Of a stretch of 64,000 nucleotides of DNA, positions 54,557 through 62,929 are shown one piece after another (the stretch's first letter is position 1; every line of letters starts with the position of its first letter). Under the pieces are notes generated by a model. The model worked only from the letters and a program-made list of their open reading frames with translations, was not told where the DNA came from and ran no database searches. Both the position numbers and the translations under genes were made by a program. The DNA comes from Sphingobium sp. OAS761 (GTDB lineage Bacteria > Pseudomonadota > Alphaproteobacteria > Sphingomonadales > Sphingomonadaceae): positions 62,001 to 126,000 of the forward strand of contig NZ_JALJVY010000001.1 of assembly GCF_024168485.1 (NCBI RefSeq), read 5' to 3'.

Positions 54557-54889
54557 ATGACACAGCATCCCTCTTCCCCTCCGTCCGCCGCTCCCGTAAC
54601 CCGCGCCCGCTGGACGCCGGATCGGCAGCGGCTGTTTCTCGCCACGCTGATCGCCACGGGCAACGTCTCGCAGGCCGCGCGCACAGTCGGCATGTCTCCG
54701 GCGAGCGCGCATCGCTTGCGCAACAGGCTTTCGGATACGCCGTTCGACCGGGCGTGGGCGGGCGCCCTGGCGCTGCATGCGCAAGGGCTGGCCGATCCCT
54801 TCCGCGATCCGGTCGCCGCGACCCTGACCGACCCCGCCGCGATGACCCGGCCGGCACCTCGCCGACGCGCCGGTGCCGCCCTGTCGTGA
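54557..54889 (+). CDS. Small helix-turn-helix protein
   Basis: A 110-residue protein whose centre reads WTPDRQRLFLATLIATGNVSQAARTVGMSPASAHRLRNRLSDTPFDRAWAGALAL, a helix-turn-helix of the kind found in sphingomonad small regulators and phage terminase small subunits. The tail is Pro/Arg-rich. It follows the LOV receiver by 140 bases on the same strand. Whether it belongs to that system is unclear; a basic disordered C-terminus supports DNA binding. Confidence 0.7.
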   Translation: MTQHPSSPPSAAPVTRARWTPDRQRLFLATLIATGNVSQAARTVGMSPASAHRLRNRLSDTPFDRAWAGALALHAQGLADPFRDPVAATLTDPAAMTRPAPRRRAGAALS

Positions 54890-55030
54890 CCTTGTCGTGA
54901 CGTTGCCGGTGCGTGGCCGTGACCTGTCAGTGCCCTTGCGGGCGCGTCATGGCTGCGCGGGCATGACTTTCGACGCGAATGCGTGGCCACGACAACCTGA
55001 ACTTTGCGCCAGTGACCCTAGAGGTGCGAT

Positions 55031-55078
55031 TCTGACATGCGATACCGTTCGACGCCCGGTCTCGCTCGAATGTCAGGA
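55031..55078. repeat. Dispersed palindromic repeat, family A copy 2
   Basis: Begins TCTGACATGCGATACCG and ends TCGAATGTCAGGA; CTGACAT and ATGTCAG are perfect arms. Located just beyond the 3' end of the AIM24-like gene, whose stop lies in the following CGCTAGCG. Matches 28523-28569. Confidence 0.6.
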
Positions 55079-55086
55079 TCGATCCG

Positions 55087-55920
55087 CTAGCGGTTACCCT
55101 GGATCAGGTCGCCGAATTCGCCCAGCAGCGATCCCTCGCCCCGGTTCTGGCCGCCGCGGCTGCCCGCTGCCGCCAGCATCCGGCCGGCCAGGCGCGAAAA
55201 GGGCAGGGACTGGATCCACACATGGCCCGGCCCGCGCAGTCGCGCGAAAAACGCGCCTTCGCCGCCGAAGATCATGGATTTGACCCCGCCCGCCGCGACC
55301 AGGTCGAAATCGACGCTGGGCGTCATCGCGGCAAGGCAGCCGGTGTCGACATGCAATTCCTCGCCCGGTGCCAGTTCCTTTTCCACCAGCGTGCCGCCCA
55401 TCTGCACGAACACCCATCCGTCGCCGGACAGTCGCTGCATGACAAAACCTTCGCCGCCGAACAGGCCGGTCATGATCCGCTTCTGGAAATGCACGCCGAT
55501 CGACACGCCCTTGGCGGCGGCCAGGAAACTGTCCTTCTGGCAGATCAGCGCCCCGCCATATTGATCGAGCTTCAGCGGCAATATCGACCCGGGCGTGGGC
55601 GATGCGAAGGCGACCCGCGCCTTGCCATGGCCCTGATGGGTAAAGACGGTGGTGAACAGGCTCTCGCCGGTCACCAGCCTTTTGCCCGCGCCCAGCAGCT
55701 TGCCCATGAAGCCGCCGTCGGCGCCGCCGCTGCCGTCGCCGAATACGGTGGTCATGTCGACCGCGCCGTCCTTCCACACCATGGCGCCCGCTTCGGCGAC
55801 CGCGCTTTCGCCCGGGTCCAGTTCGATCTCCAGAAATTGCAGTTCCTGGCCCTTGATCTCGAAATCGATGTCGTCGGACAGGCCGGCGCTGCGATGATGG
55901 CTCCAGGGCGAATTGGGCAT
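55087..55920 (-). CDS. AIM24/TIGR00266 family protein
   Basis: A 277-residue beta-rich protein: DIDFEIKGQELQFLEIELDPGESAVAEAGAMVWKDGAVDMTTVFG, GGEGFVMQRLSGDGWVFVQMGGTLVEKELAPGEELHVDTGCLAAM and GGEGAFFARLRGPGHVWIQSLP. It has the doubled structure of AIM24-type proteins. In yeast Aim24 is mitochondrial; the bacterial role is unknown. AAAGGAGAG lies upstream, with ATG at 55920 preferred over a GTG nine bases before. Single gene. Confidence 0.88.
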   Translation of the reverse strand: MPNSPWSHHRSAGLSDDIDFEIKGQELQFLEIELDPGESAVAEAGAMVWKDGAVDMTTVFGDGSGGADGGFMGKLLGAGKRLVTGESLFTTVFTHQGHGKARVAFASPTPGSILPLKLDQYGGALICQKDSFLAAAKGVSIGVHFQKRIMTGLFGGEGFVMQRLSGDGWVFVQMGGTLVEKELAPGEELHVDTGCLAAMTPSVDFDLVAAGGVKSMIFGGEGAFFARLRGPGHVWIQSLPFSRLAGRMLAAAGSRGGQNRGEGSLLGEFGDLIQGNR

Positions 55921-56093
55921 GGGTCGCACTCTCCTTTTCCGGTGGTCGCCGCCATCCTAGCGCGCCGCGCCGGCCCGCGCCACGCCTGCGCGCATCTTCA
56001 TTCATCGGCCCGCGACTGTGCCATAACGGGCCAGCGCCGGGTTAACCCTGTTCCCGCATTGGCGCTGCGGACATGCGCGCCTATCCTGCCGTA

Positions 56094-57032
56094 ATGCGCA
56101 CATTTTCCACCGCCTTGCTGCTTTCCGTCGCCATCGCCGCCAGCGCGCTGGCCCAGGGGCGGTCCGCGCCCTTCACCGTCGCCGAAACCGGCCGGAGCTA
56201 CGGGTCGCTCGGCGAAGCGGTCGGCGCGATCGGCGACGGGCGCGGGACGATTGTCATCGCGCCGGGCACCTATCGGCAATGCGCGGTGCAGCAGGGCGGT
56301 GACGTCATCTACCGCGCCGCGACGCCGGGCACCGCGATTTTCGACGGCGTCCCGTGCGAGGGCAAGGGCGCGCTGGTGCTGCGCGGCCGATCGAGCGCGG
56401 TGGACGGCCTCATCTTCCAGAATATCCGCGTGCCGGACGGCAACGGCGCGGGCATCCGCCTCGAAGGCGGCACTCTCTCGGTCAGCAACAGCCTGTTCCG
56501 CAACAGCGAGGAAGGCATATTGACCGGCGATTATGACGGCGGTCAGGTGCGGATCGACAAGTCGACCTTCCGCCATCTGGGGCGCTGCGACCGCGATCTC
56601 GACTGCGCGCACGGCATCTATATCGGCCGCCTGGCCAGCCTGTCCGTCACCAACAGCCGTTTCGACCAGGGCGACGGGGGCCATTATCTCAAGACGCGCA
56701 CGCCGCGCGTGACGATCACCGGCAACAGTTTCGACGATAGCGGCGGCCACCTGACCAACTATATGATCGACCTTTCGAACGGTGCGACCGGCGTGATCAG
56801 CGGCAATGAAATGGTGCAGGGCAAGGACAAGGACAATTGGTCCGCCTTCATCACCGTGGCGCCCGAAGGTCGCGAACATAGCAGCGCGGGTCTGGTGATA
56901 GAAGGGAACAGCGCCGGGTTCGTGCCGGGGCTGGAACGCGGCGCGACCTTTGTCGCCAACTTCACCGACGACGCCGTGCGGATCGGCCGGAACCGGCTCG
57001 CCCCGTCGATGAAGGTCAGCGACCGCCGCTGA
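56094..57032 (+). CDS. Secreted right-handed beta-helix protein
   Basis: A 312-residue protein with a signal peptide (STALLLSVAIAASALAQ) and a chain of beta-helix turns: YGSLGEAVGAIGDGRGTIVIAPGTYRQCAV, SAVDGLIFQNIRVPDGNGAGIRLEGGTLSVSNSLFRNSEEGI and SLSVTNSRFDQGDGG, fitting a pectate-lyase-like parallel beta-helix. Two paired cysteines (CDRDLDC) probably make a disulfide. The catalytic residues of pectate lyase are not evident, so it may bind or cut another polysaccharide. The start at 56094 is the second Met, directly before the signal. Confidence 0.8.
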   Translation: MRTFSTALLLSVAIAASALAQGRSAPFTVAETGRSYGSLGEAVGAIGDGRGTIVIAPGTYRQCAVQQGGDVIYRAATPGTAIFDGVPCEGKGALVLRGRSSAVDGLIFQNIRVPDGNGAGIRLEGGTLSVSNSLFRNSEEGILTGDYDGGQVRIDKSTFRHLGRCDRDLDCAHGIYIGRLASLSVTNSRFDQGDGGHYLKTRTPRVTITGNSFDDSGGHLTNYMIDLSNGATGVISGNEMVQGKDKDNWSAFITVAPEGREHSSAGLVIEGNSAGFVPGLERGATFVANFTDDAVRIGRNRLAPSMKVSDRR

Positions 57033-57069
57033 ACTGGCGCGCGGCGACGGGTGGGGGTAAGGGGGTGCC

Positions 57070-57264
57070 ATGCGCACCACTTACGACCATGCCACCGTCC
57101 GCCTCTATCATCTGGCGGATGACGGGGCCGTCACCACCTTGCTCTACGGGCCGCTCCGCGAAGCGCTGCGCGTTGCCGACGGTCAGCCCGCCGAGGTGCA
57201 GGAGGCGCTGTTCCTCGCCACCGATAACGATGTCGTCGCCTATCTCGACCTGATCGGGGAATAG
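57070..57264 (+). CDS. Small hypothetical protein
   Basis: A 64-residue protein, acidic, with YDHATVRLYHLADDGAVTTLLYGPLREALRVADGQPAEVQEALFLATDNDVVAYLDL. GGGGGTGCC precedes the ATG. It is not recognised, but codon use and ribosome-binding site support a real gene. It lies between the beta-helix gene and the convergent phosphatase gene. Confidence 0.65.
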   Translation: MRTTYDHATVRLYHLADDGAVTTLLYGPLREALRVADGQPAEVQEALFLATDNDVVAYLDLIGE

Positions 57265-57277
57265 GCGGCGACGGGCA

Positions 57278-58948
57278 TCACTTCGCGGCGCAACTGTCGC
57301 CCGGGCCCGCGATAAGGTCGACGCAGCGGCCGTCAATCTCGCCGCCGGGCACCGGCAGGCCGATCAGCGCGGCGAGCGAGGGCATGATGTCGACCGTCTC
57401 GATACCGGCGGGCTGTTCGAAATGGACCATGCCCCGGCGCCAGAACAGGATCGGCACGCGGCGGTCATTGTCCCATGGCGACCCGTGGGTGGCGACGGCG
57501 CCGATCACCGCCTGCTCGGGAATCGACATGACGCGGGGTTTCAGGAGCAGCAGCAGGTCGCCCGACCGCTGGGCATCGAAACTGGCGCGGGCCTTTTCGA
57601 TCAGGCTCCAATATTCGGGCGGACCCGACGGGGACGGGGTCGCCGCGATCTCGGCCTTGGTGAACACCGCCGCGACCTGCGGGTGCGCGCGCAGCAGGGC
57701 CAGCGTCGCCGCCTCGACCGTGGCCCGCTGCGCAGCGCTCAGATGCTTGTCGAAGTAAAGATCGCCCGCCGGTCCGTCGCCCCGGATCAGCATTTTGTCG
57801 CCAATGCCGGTCTTTTCCGCGATGGTTTCGGACAGTGCCTCCGGCTCCAGCTTGTCGCTGACCCGCATTTCCATCGGCATCGCGTTCATCTGCTGACGCT
57901 CGGTCAGGTCGTGGCCGCCATGGTCGGCGGTCAGCACCACCACATAATCGATGCCGTCCTTGTCCAGGCGGTCGAAGAAGGCGCCCAGTTCCTGGTCCAG
58001 CCGGTCGACCTGGATGCAGCTTTCAGTCCCTTCGGTCCCGAATGCGTGGCCGACATAGTCGGTCGCGGACAGGCCGATGGAAATGATGTCGGTCTGGGCC
58101 TGCTTGCCCAGGTCCATCGTCTCGATCGCCGCCGCGGCGAAGGCGAGCGTCATCGCATCCTGTTCGGGCGATACGCGAAAACCGTCATAATCGCCCGCCC
58201 GGCGGACGAAGCGGCCGGTGCCGACCGTGCGGTTGCCGGCCTTTACCGGGAAATCCTTCGCCGCGCATTGGGGCGGCAGCTCGAATCCTGGGTTGGCCTG
58301 TGCCAGGCGCTGCGCGAAGGCGGCGTTCACCTTTTCCACCAGCGGCGGCGTGGGCAGGCCCTTGTAGGTCACATAGCCTTTCGGGGAGAGCCACCAGACC
58401 TGATCGGCCGTCGGCCCGCCCATCATGATGGCCGCGCGATCCTTGCCCGCCACGGACACGACGCGGGTCGCGGGATTGGCCAGCTTCATCCGGCCGCCCA
58501 GCGTCGGCACTTTCAGATGCATCGGCGATGCGACGTAATTTCTGCTGCTGCTGCCGGGCTGGCTCTCATCCTCGGCGCAGTAGATTTTCTTGTCGTCGCG
58601 CGCGGCGGACAGGTCGAACCAGCTGTTTGCGATGATGCCGGTGCGCGACGGGCGGCTGCCGGTCAGGATCGTGGAGTGACCGGGGCAGGTTTCTGTCGCG
58701 GCATGGCTTTGAAAACCGTGCGGGAACACCACGCCCTGCTGCGTGAGCCGGGCCAGGCCACCGGTATAATATTGACGATATTCGCCGAACAGGTCGGCGG
58801 AAAACTGGTCTACGCTGATTGCGACGATCAGCCGGGGCGGCGGCGTGGTCGAGCTGGCGGGACCGGGCGTCTGTGCCGCCAGCGGCGCGGCGGTGGCGAG
58901 CAGCAGGGCTGTGGCGAGCTTCTTCAACAACGGGCTGTCCCTTCTCAT
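57278..58948 (-). CDS. phoK: PhoK-type (SPAP/PafA family) alkaline phosphatase
   Basis: A 556-residue secreted phosphatase of the nucleotide pyrophosphatase-like superfamily. A signal peptide (ATALLLATAAPLAAQ) is followed by VAISVDQFSADLF (metal Asp). The likely nucleophile is T87 in ATETCPGHST, and later metal ligands are in SIGLSATDYVGHAFG, VVLTADHGGHDL and AVATHGSPWDNDRRVPI. The length and Thr-based site match PhoK of Sphingomonas strain BSAR-1 (Thr89 in that numbering) and PafA. It releases phosphate from monoesters in the periplasm or outside the cell. Full length with no overlap. Confidence 0.9.
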   Translation of the reverse strand: MRRDSPLLKKLATALLLATAAPLAAQTPGPASSTTPPPRLIVAISVDQFSADLFGEYRQYYTGGLARLTQQGVVFPHGFQSHAATETCPGHSTILTGSRPSRTGIIANSWFDLSAARDDKKIYCAEDESQPGSSSRNYVASPMHLKVPTLGGRMKLANPATRVVSVAGKDRAAIMMGGPTADQVWWLSPKGYVTYKGLPTPPLVEKVNAAFAQRLAQANPGFELPPQCAAKDFPVKAGNRTVGTGRFVRRAGDYDGFRVSPEQDAMTLAFAAAAIETMDLGKQAQTDIISIGLSATDYVGHAFGTEGTESCIQVDRLDQELGAFFDRLDKDGIDYVVVLTADHGGHDLTERQQMNAMPMEMRVSDKLEPEALSETIAEKTGIGDKMLIRGDGPAGDLYFDKHLSAAQRATVEAATLALLRAHPQVAAVFTKAEIAATPSPSGPPEYWSLIEKARASFDAQRSGDLLLLLKPRVMSIPEQAVIGAVATHGSPWDNDRRVPILFWRRGMVHFEQPAGIETVDIMPSLAALIGLPVPGGEIDGRCVDLIAGPGDSCAAK

Positions 58949-59007
58949 GCCTTGACGGCGGATGGGGACGGACCTAGCCCCCTAGCACCCAGCCGACCAG
59001 AGGCCCG

Positions 59008-61047
59008 ATGCGGATTTTTCAAGTCATATTGATGACGCTTGCGTTGATCTGCGGCGGTCATGTCGCGCGGGCGCAGGGTGCCTTCGGCGGCGGGACCGCG
59101 CATATCGCCGCGCAACTCGCCGCCGAAAGCGCCGCGCCCCGGCCGGGCGCGGGCACAACCATCGCCTTTGCCATGGTCCCGCAAGCGGGCTGGCACGGCT
59201 ATTGGGAAAATCCGGGCGACGCCGGCCTTGGCATGACGGTCGAATGGACCCTTCCGCCGGGCGTCAGTGTCGGTCGGCTACGCTATCCGGTGCCCGAAAC
59301 ATTGCTCATCTCCGGCCTGATGAACCATGTCTACGAAGGCCCCTATGCGGTGCTGGCCGATCTGAAGATCGCGTCCGGCATCGCGCCCGGCACCCGCCTG
59401 CCGATCCGCGCAAAGGCGCAGTGGCTGGCCTGCACGGACAAGGTCTGCGTGCCCGAAAGCGGCGATCTGACGCTGGATCTGGTTGCAGGCGACGGCAAGG
59501 TCGCGCCCGGTGCCCGCGCGCGCTTCGACGGCTGGCGCACCCATCTGCCCCGGCCCCTAGGGGCAAAGGGGCTCTGGCAGATCGATGGCGATCGGCTGCG
59601 CATCGCCATCCCCTTCCCGGCCGGGGCGGAGGCGCGCGACCTGCACCTTTTTCCGATGACCGAATTTCTCGCCAATTATGCCGCGCCGCAGACCGTGCGG
59701 CGGGAGGGCGACCGGCTGTTGATCGACACGCAGGCCAGCGCGAACGCCAGCCCCAAGAGCATGGGCAAATGCTGCCAGCCGGTCGTTTTGCGAACCGGCG
59801 ATCATGTCGGCTTCGCGGTCCAGCTGGAACAGGGCCAGATCGCGGCGCCCGGCGGCATGTCGCGGACGCTGCTGGTCGCGCTGGGCGGCGCGATCCTTGG
59901 CGGCCTGCTGCTCAATGTCATGCCCTGTGTATTCCCCATTCTGGGCCTGAAGGCGATGAAGCTGGCCAAGGCGGGGGGCGAGGAACGGACCGTCCGACAG
60001 GACGCGCTCGCCTACGCACTGGGCGTCATTCTCACCTGCCTTGCCCTTGGCGGCTTGCTGCTGGCGCTGCGGGCGCTGGGCGGCGTGGTCGGCTGGGCCT
60101 TCCAGTTGCAGGATCCGCGCATCATCCTCGCCCTGTTGCTGCTGGTGACGGCGATCGCCTTCAACCTCGCCGGCCTGTTCGATCTCGGTGCCTATGGCGG
60201 CGGCGATCGGCTGGCGGGGCGGGGCGGGATTGCAGGCTCCTTCTGGACCGGGGCGTTGGTCGCCTTCGTCGCCACCCCCTGCACCGGTCCTTTCATGGCG
60301 GCGGCGATGGGGGCGGCTCTGTTGCTGCCCTGGCCGGCCGCGCTGGCGATCTTCGCCGGGCTGGGGCTGGGCCTTGCCTTCCCGTTCCTCCTGCTCGCCT
60401 ACGTGCCCGCGCTTCGTAGTCGCTTGCCCAGGCCCGGCGCCTGGATGGGGCGTTTCCAGAAAATCCTCGCCATCCCCATGTTCCTGACCGCGCTCGGCCT
60501 TGCCTGGCTGCTGGGGCAGCAGCGCGGCGTTGCGGGCATGACCATCGGCCTTGGCGCGGCGCTGGCGCTGGCGCTGCTGCTGTGGTGGCTGGGCGGTCGC
60601 CAGCGGCGGGGCAGGGGCGGCGGCGGGCTGATCGCCGCTGGCGTGGCCCTTGTCCTGCTGGCCGGGGCTGGCGTCGCCCTGCCCACCCGCGCGCCGGCCG
60701 CTGCTGCGCGGGACGACACGACCGTCCAGTTCGATGCCGGGAAGCTCGGCGAGTTACGCGCCGCCAATAAGCCGGTGTTTCTCTATTTCACCGCCGACTG
60801 GTGCCTCACCTGCAAGGCCAACGAGGCCGCTGCCATCGACCGCGCCGAAACCCGCGAAGCCTTCGGGAAGGCCGGGGTGACGGTGATGGTCGGCGACTGG
60901 ACCAATGCCGATCCGGCGATCACGCGTTTCCTGGAAAGCCAGGGGCGGTCGGGTGTGCCGCTCTACCTCTGGTACGAGCCGGGCAAGGACGCCATGGTGC
61001 TGCCGCAGCTTCTGACGCCGTCCACCCTGACCGCGCTGGTCCGCTGA
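59008..61047 (+). CDS. DsbD/ScsB-type thiol-disulfide reductase
   Basis: A 679-residue protein. A signal peptide is followed by a periplasmic part (about 25-270) with the pair CTDKVCVPES, then eight or so membrane segments carrying the two catalytic cysteines (MPCVFPILG near residue 307 and TPCTGPFMA near 426). The C-terminal thioredoxin domain has WCLTCKAN (C599 and C602). This is the ScsB form, with a larger N-terminal domain than DsbD. It passes electrons from cytoplasmic thioredoxin to periplasmic substrates. The stop overlaps tlyA (TGATG). Confidence 0.92.
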   Translation: MRIFQVILMTLALICGGHVARAQGAFGGGTAHIAAQLAAESAAPRPGAGTTIAFAMVPQAGWHGYWENPGDAGLGMTVEWTLPPGVSVGRLRYPVPETLLISGLMNHVYEGPYAVLADLKIASGIAPGTRLPIRAKAQWLACTDKVCVPESGDLTLDLVAGDGKVAPGARARFDGWRTHLPRPLGAKGLWQIDGDRLRIAIPFPAGAEARDLHLFPMTEFLANYAAPQTVRREGDRLLIDTQASANASPKSMGKCCQPVVLRTGDHVGFAVQLEQGQIAAPGGMSRTLLVALGGAILGGLLLNVMPCVFPILGLKAMKLAKAGGEERTVRQDALAYALGVILTCLALGGLLLALRALGGVVGWAFQLQDPRIILALLLLVTAIAFNLAGLFDLGAYGGGDRLAGRGGIAGSFWTGALVAFVATPCTGPFMAAAMGAALLLPWPAALAIFAGLGLGLAFPFLLLAYVPALRSRLPRPGAWMGRFQKILAIPMFLTALGLAWLLGQQRGVAGMTIGLGAALALALLLWWLGGRQRRGRGGGGLIAAGVALVLLAGAGVALPTRAPAAAARDDTTVQFDAGKLGELRAANKPVFLYFTADWCLTCKANEAAAIDRAETREAFGKAGVTVMVGDWTNADPAITRFLESQGRSGVPLYLWYEPGKDAMVLPQLLTPSTLTALVR

Positions 61048-61784
61048 TGGCGAAGCTGCGGGCCGACCAGTTGCTCGTCGACAGCGGCCTGGCCGAAAGC
61101 CGCGCGCGCGCGCAGGCGCTCATTCTGGCGGGGCTGGTATATCTGGGCGATCGCAAGGTGGAGAAGGCGGGGCAGCAGGTGCCTGCGGATGCGGAATTGG
61201 ACGTGCGCGGGCGCGACCATCCCTGGGTGTCGCGCGGCGGCATCAAGCTGGCCCATGCGCTCGAAGATTTCGCCATCGACGTGACCGGTCTCGTCGCGAT
61301 CGACGTCGGCTCATCGACCGGCGGTTTCACCGACGTGCTGCTGAGCAACGGCACGGCGAAAGTCTATGCCGTCGACAGCGGGACCAACCAGCTCGCCTGG
61401 AAGCTGCGTTCGGACGATCGCGTCGTCGTCCATGAACAGACCAGCGCCCGCATCCTGACCGATCTGCATATTCCCGAAGCGGTCGACATCATCGTGTGCG
61501 ACGCCAGCTTCATCAGCCTGTCCAAGGTGCTGGAACGCCCGCTTTGCTTCGCGCGGCCGGGTGCGCACCTTATCGCGCTGATCAAACCGCAATTCGAGGC
61601 GCGACGCGAGGAAGTGGGCAAGAACGGCGTCGTGCGCGATGCCGCCGTCCATGATCGGGTCTGCGTGCAGGTGCGCGAATGGCTGACCGATGCAGGCTGG
61701 ACTGTCGAGGGGCTGACGCAAAGCCCCATTACCGGCCCGCAAGGGAATATCGAATTTCTCATTCACGCCAGGCTTGGTGGATAA
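61047..61784 (+). CDS. tlyA: TlyA-family rRNA methyltransferase / hemolysin A-like
   Basis: A 245-residue protein with an N-terminal S4 RNA-binding domain (RADQLLVDSGLAESRARAQALILAGLVYLG) and a FtsJ-like methyltransferase domain: AIDVGSSTGGFTDVLLSNGTAKVYAVDSG, IIVCDASFISL and HLIALIKPQFEARREEVGKNGVV. TlyA 2'-O-methylates 16S and 23S rRNA in mycobacteria, and loss gives capreomycin resistance; the proteobacterial target is less clear. The start overlaps the stop of the dsbD-like gene. Confidence 0.93.
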   Translation: MAKLRADQLLVDSGLAESRARAQALILAGLVYLGDRKVEKAGQQVPADAELDVRGRDHPWVSRGGIKLAHALEDFAIDVTGLVAIDVGSSTGGFTDVLLSNGTAKVYAVDSGTNQLAWKLRSDDRVVVHEQTSARILTDLHIPEAVDIIVCDASFISLSKVLERPLCFARPGAHLIALIKPQFEARREEVGKNGVVRDAAVHDRVCVQVREWLTDAGWTVEGLTQSPITGPQGNIEFLIHARLGG

Positions 61785-61873
61785 TGCCCCGCTGTTCGTT
61801 GTCCGAGCAGATCACCCAGGAAGCGGCAAATGGTCCAGTTACGCCGCAAATAAAGGCTCGATTGCCAGTCATC

Positions 61874-62917
61874 ATGCGTTTCATTCCCGCAATTTGCATT
61901 GTCACGCTCTCCCTTGCCGCCTGTGGCAAGCAGGAACAGCCAAAGCAGCGTCCGGCCGCCCTGGTCGAGGCCGCACCTATCGCTGAGAAAATCTTCACCG
62001 ATCGTCTGGAAGCGGTTGGGACGGCGCTGGCGAACGAGCAGGTCGTGCTTTCCGCGCCCGTGACGGAACGCATCACGTCCCTGAATTTCTCTGACGGCGG
62101 CTATGTTTCGCGCGGACAGGTGATCGCCACCCTGGCCGTCGGGCAGGAGAGGGCGGAGCTTGCCGCCGCCGAAGCCACGGCGTTGCAGGCGCGGCAGCAG
62201 CTCGACCGGATCCAGGCGCTGAAGCAGCGCGGCTTTGCGACCGGCGCCACGCTGGAGCAGCAGACTGCCCTTGCCAACGCCGCGCGCGCCAATGCGGAAC
62301 TGGCCCGCGCGTCGATCGGCGATCGTGTCATCCGCGCCCCCTTTGGCGGGTGGGTCAGCCTGCGCACCGTGTCGCCCGGTGCCATCGTCAGTGCCGGCAC
62401 GCCGATCGCCACGGTCAGCGATATCAGCCGCATCAAGCTGGACTTCACCATCCCCGAAACGCGCCTGCCCATGGTGCGCAAGGGCATGGCGATCAGCGCC
62501 GTTTCCGCCGCATGGCCCGACCGTCCCTTCAACGGCAGCGTGGCCACCATCGACCCGGTTATCGACCCTGCGACCCGCGCGGTGAAGGTGCGCGCGATCC
62601 TGCCCAATCCGGACCGGGCGCTCAAGCCGGGCATGTTGCTGACCGTGGGCATCGTATCGAGCGAGCGCCAGTCGCTCGCCGTTCCGGAACTGGCGGTCGT
62701 GGGCGATGGCGACGAGCGTTTCGTTTTCGTGCTGGAAGGGCGCACCGCCAAGCGCGTCAAGGTCGACACCGGCCTGCGCCAGGACGGCGCGGTCGAAATC
62801 CGCAGCGGCGTGAAGCGCGGACAGATGGTCGTGACCGAAGGGGTGGTGAAGCTGACCGACGGGATGACCGTTCGCCTGGCCGGCGACAAGCCCGGTCCCG
62901 CCAAGGCCGCCGGCTGA
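61874..62917 (+). CDS. RND efflux periplasmic adaptor
   Basis: A 347-residue membrane-fusion protein with a lipoprotein signal (AICIVTLSLAACG). It has the split lipoyl domain (NEQVVLSAPVTERITSLNFSDGGYVSRGQVIATL and GDRVIRAPFGGWVSLRTVSPGAIVSAGTPIATVSDIS), a short alpha-hairpin, and the barrel domain AWPDRPFNGSVATIDPVIDPATRAVKVRAILPNPDRALKPGMLLTV. It partners the RND pump that starts 12 bases downstream. The 89 bases before it show no gene. Start at 61874 chosen as the first Met of the lipoprotein leader. Confidence 0.91.
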   Translation: MRFIPAICIVTLSLAACGKQEQPKQRPAALVEAAPIAEKIFTDRLEAVGTALANEQVVLSAPVTERITSLNFSDGGYVSRGQVIATLAVGQERAELAAAEATALQARQQLDRIQALKQRGFATGATLEQQTALANAARANAELARASIGDRVIRAPFGGWVSLRTVSPGAIVSAGTPIATVSDISRIKLDFTIPETRLPMVRKGMAISAVSAAWPDRPFNGSVATIDPVIDPATRAVKVRAILPNPDRALKPGMLLTVGIVSSERQSLAVPELAVVGDGDERFVFVLEGRTAKRVKVDTGLRQDGAVEIRSGVKRGQMVVTEGVVKLTDGMTVRLAGDKPGPAKAAG

Positions 62918-62929
62918 GGACGCCGGACC

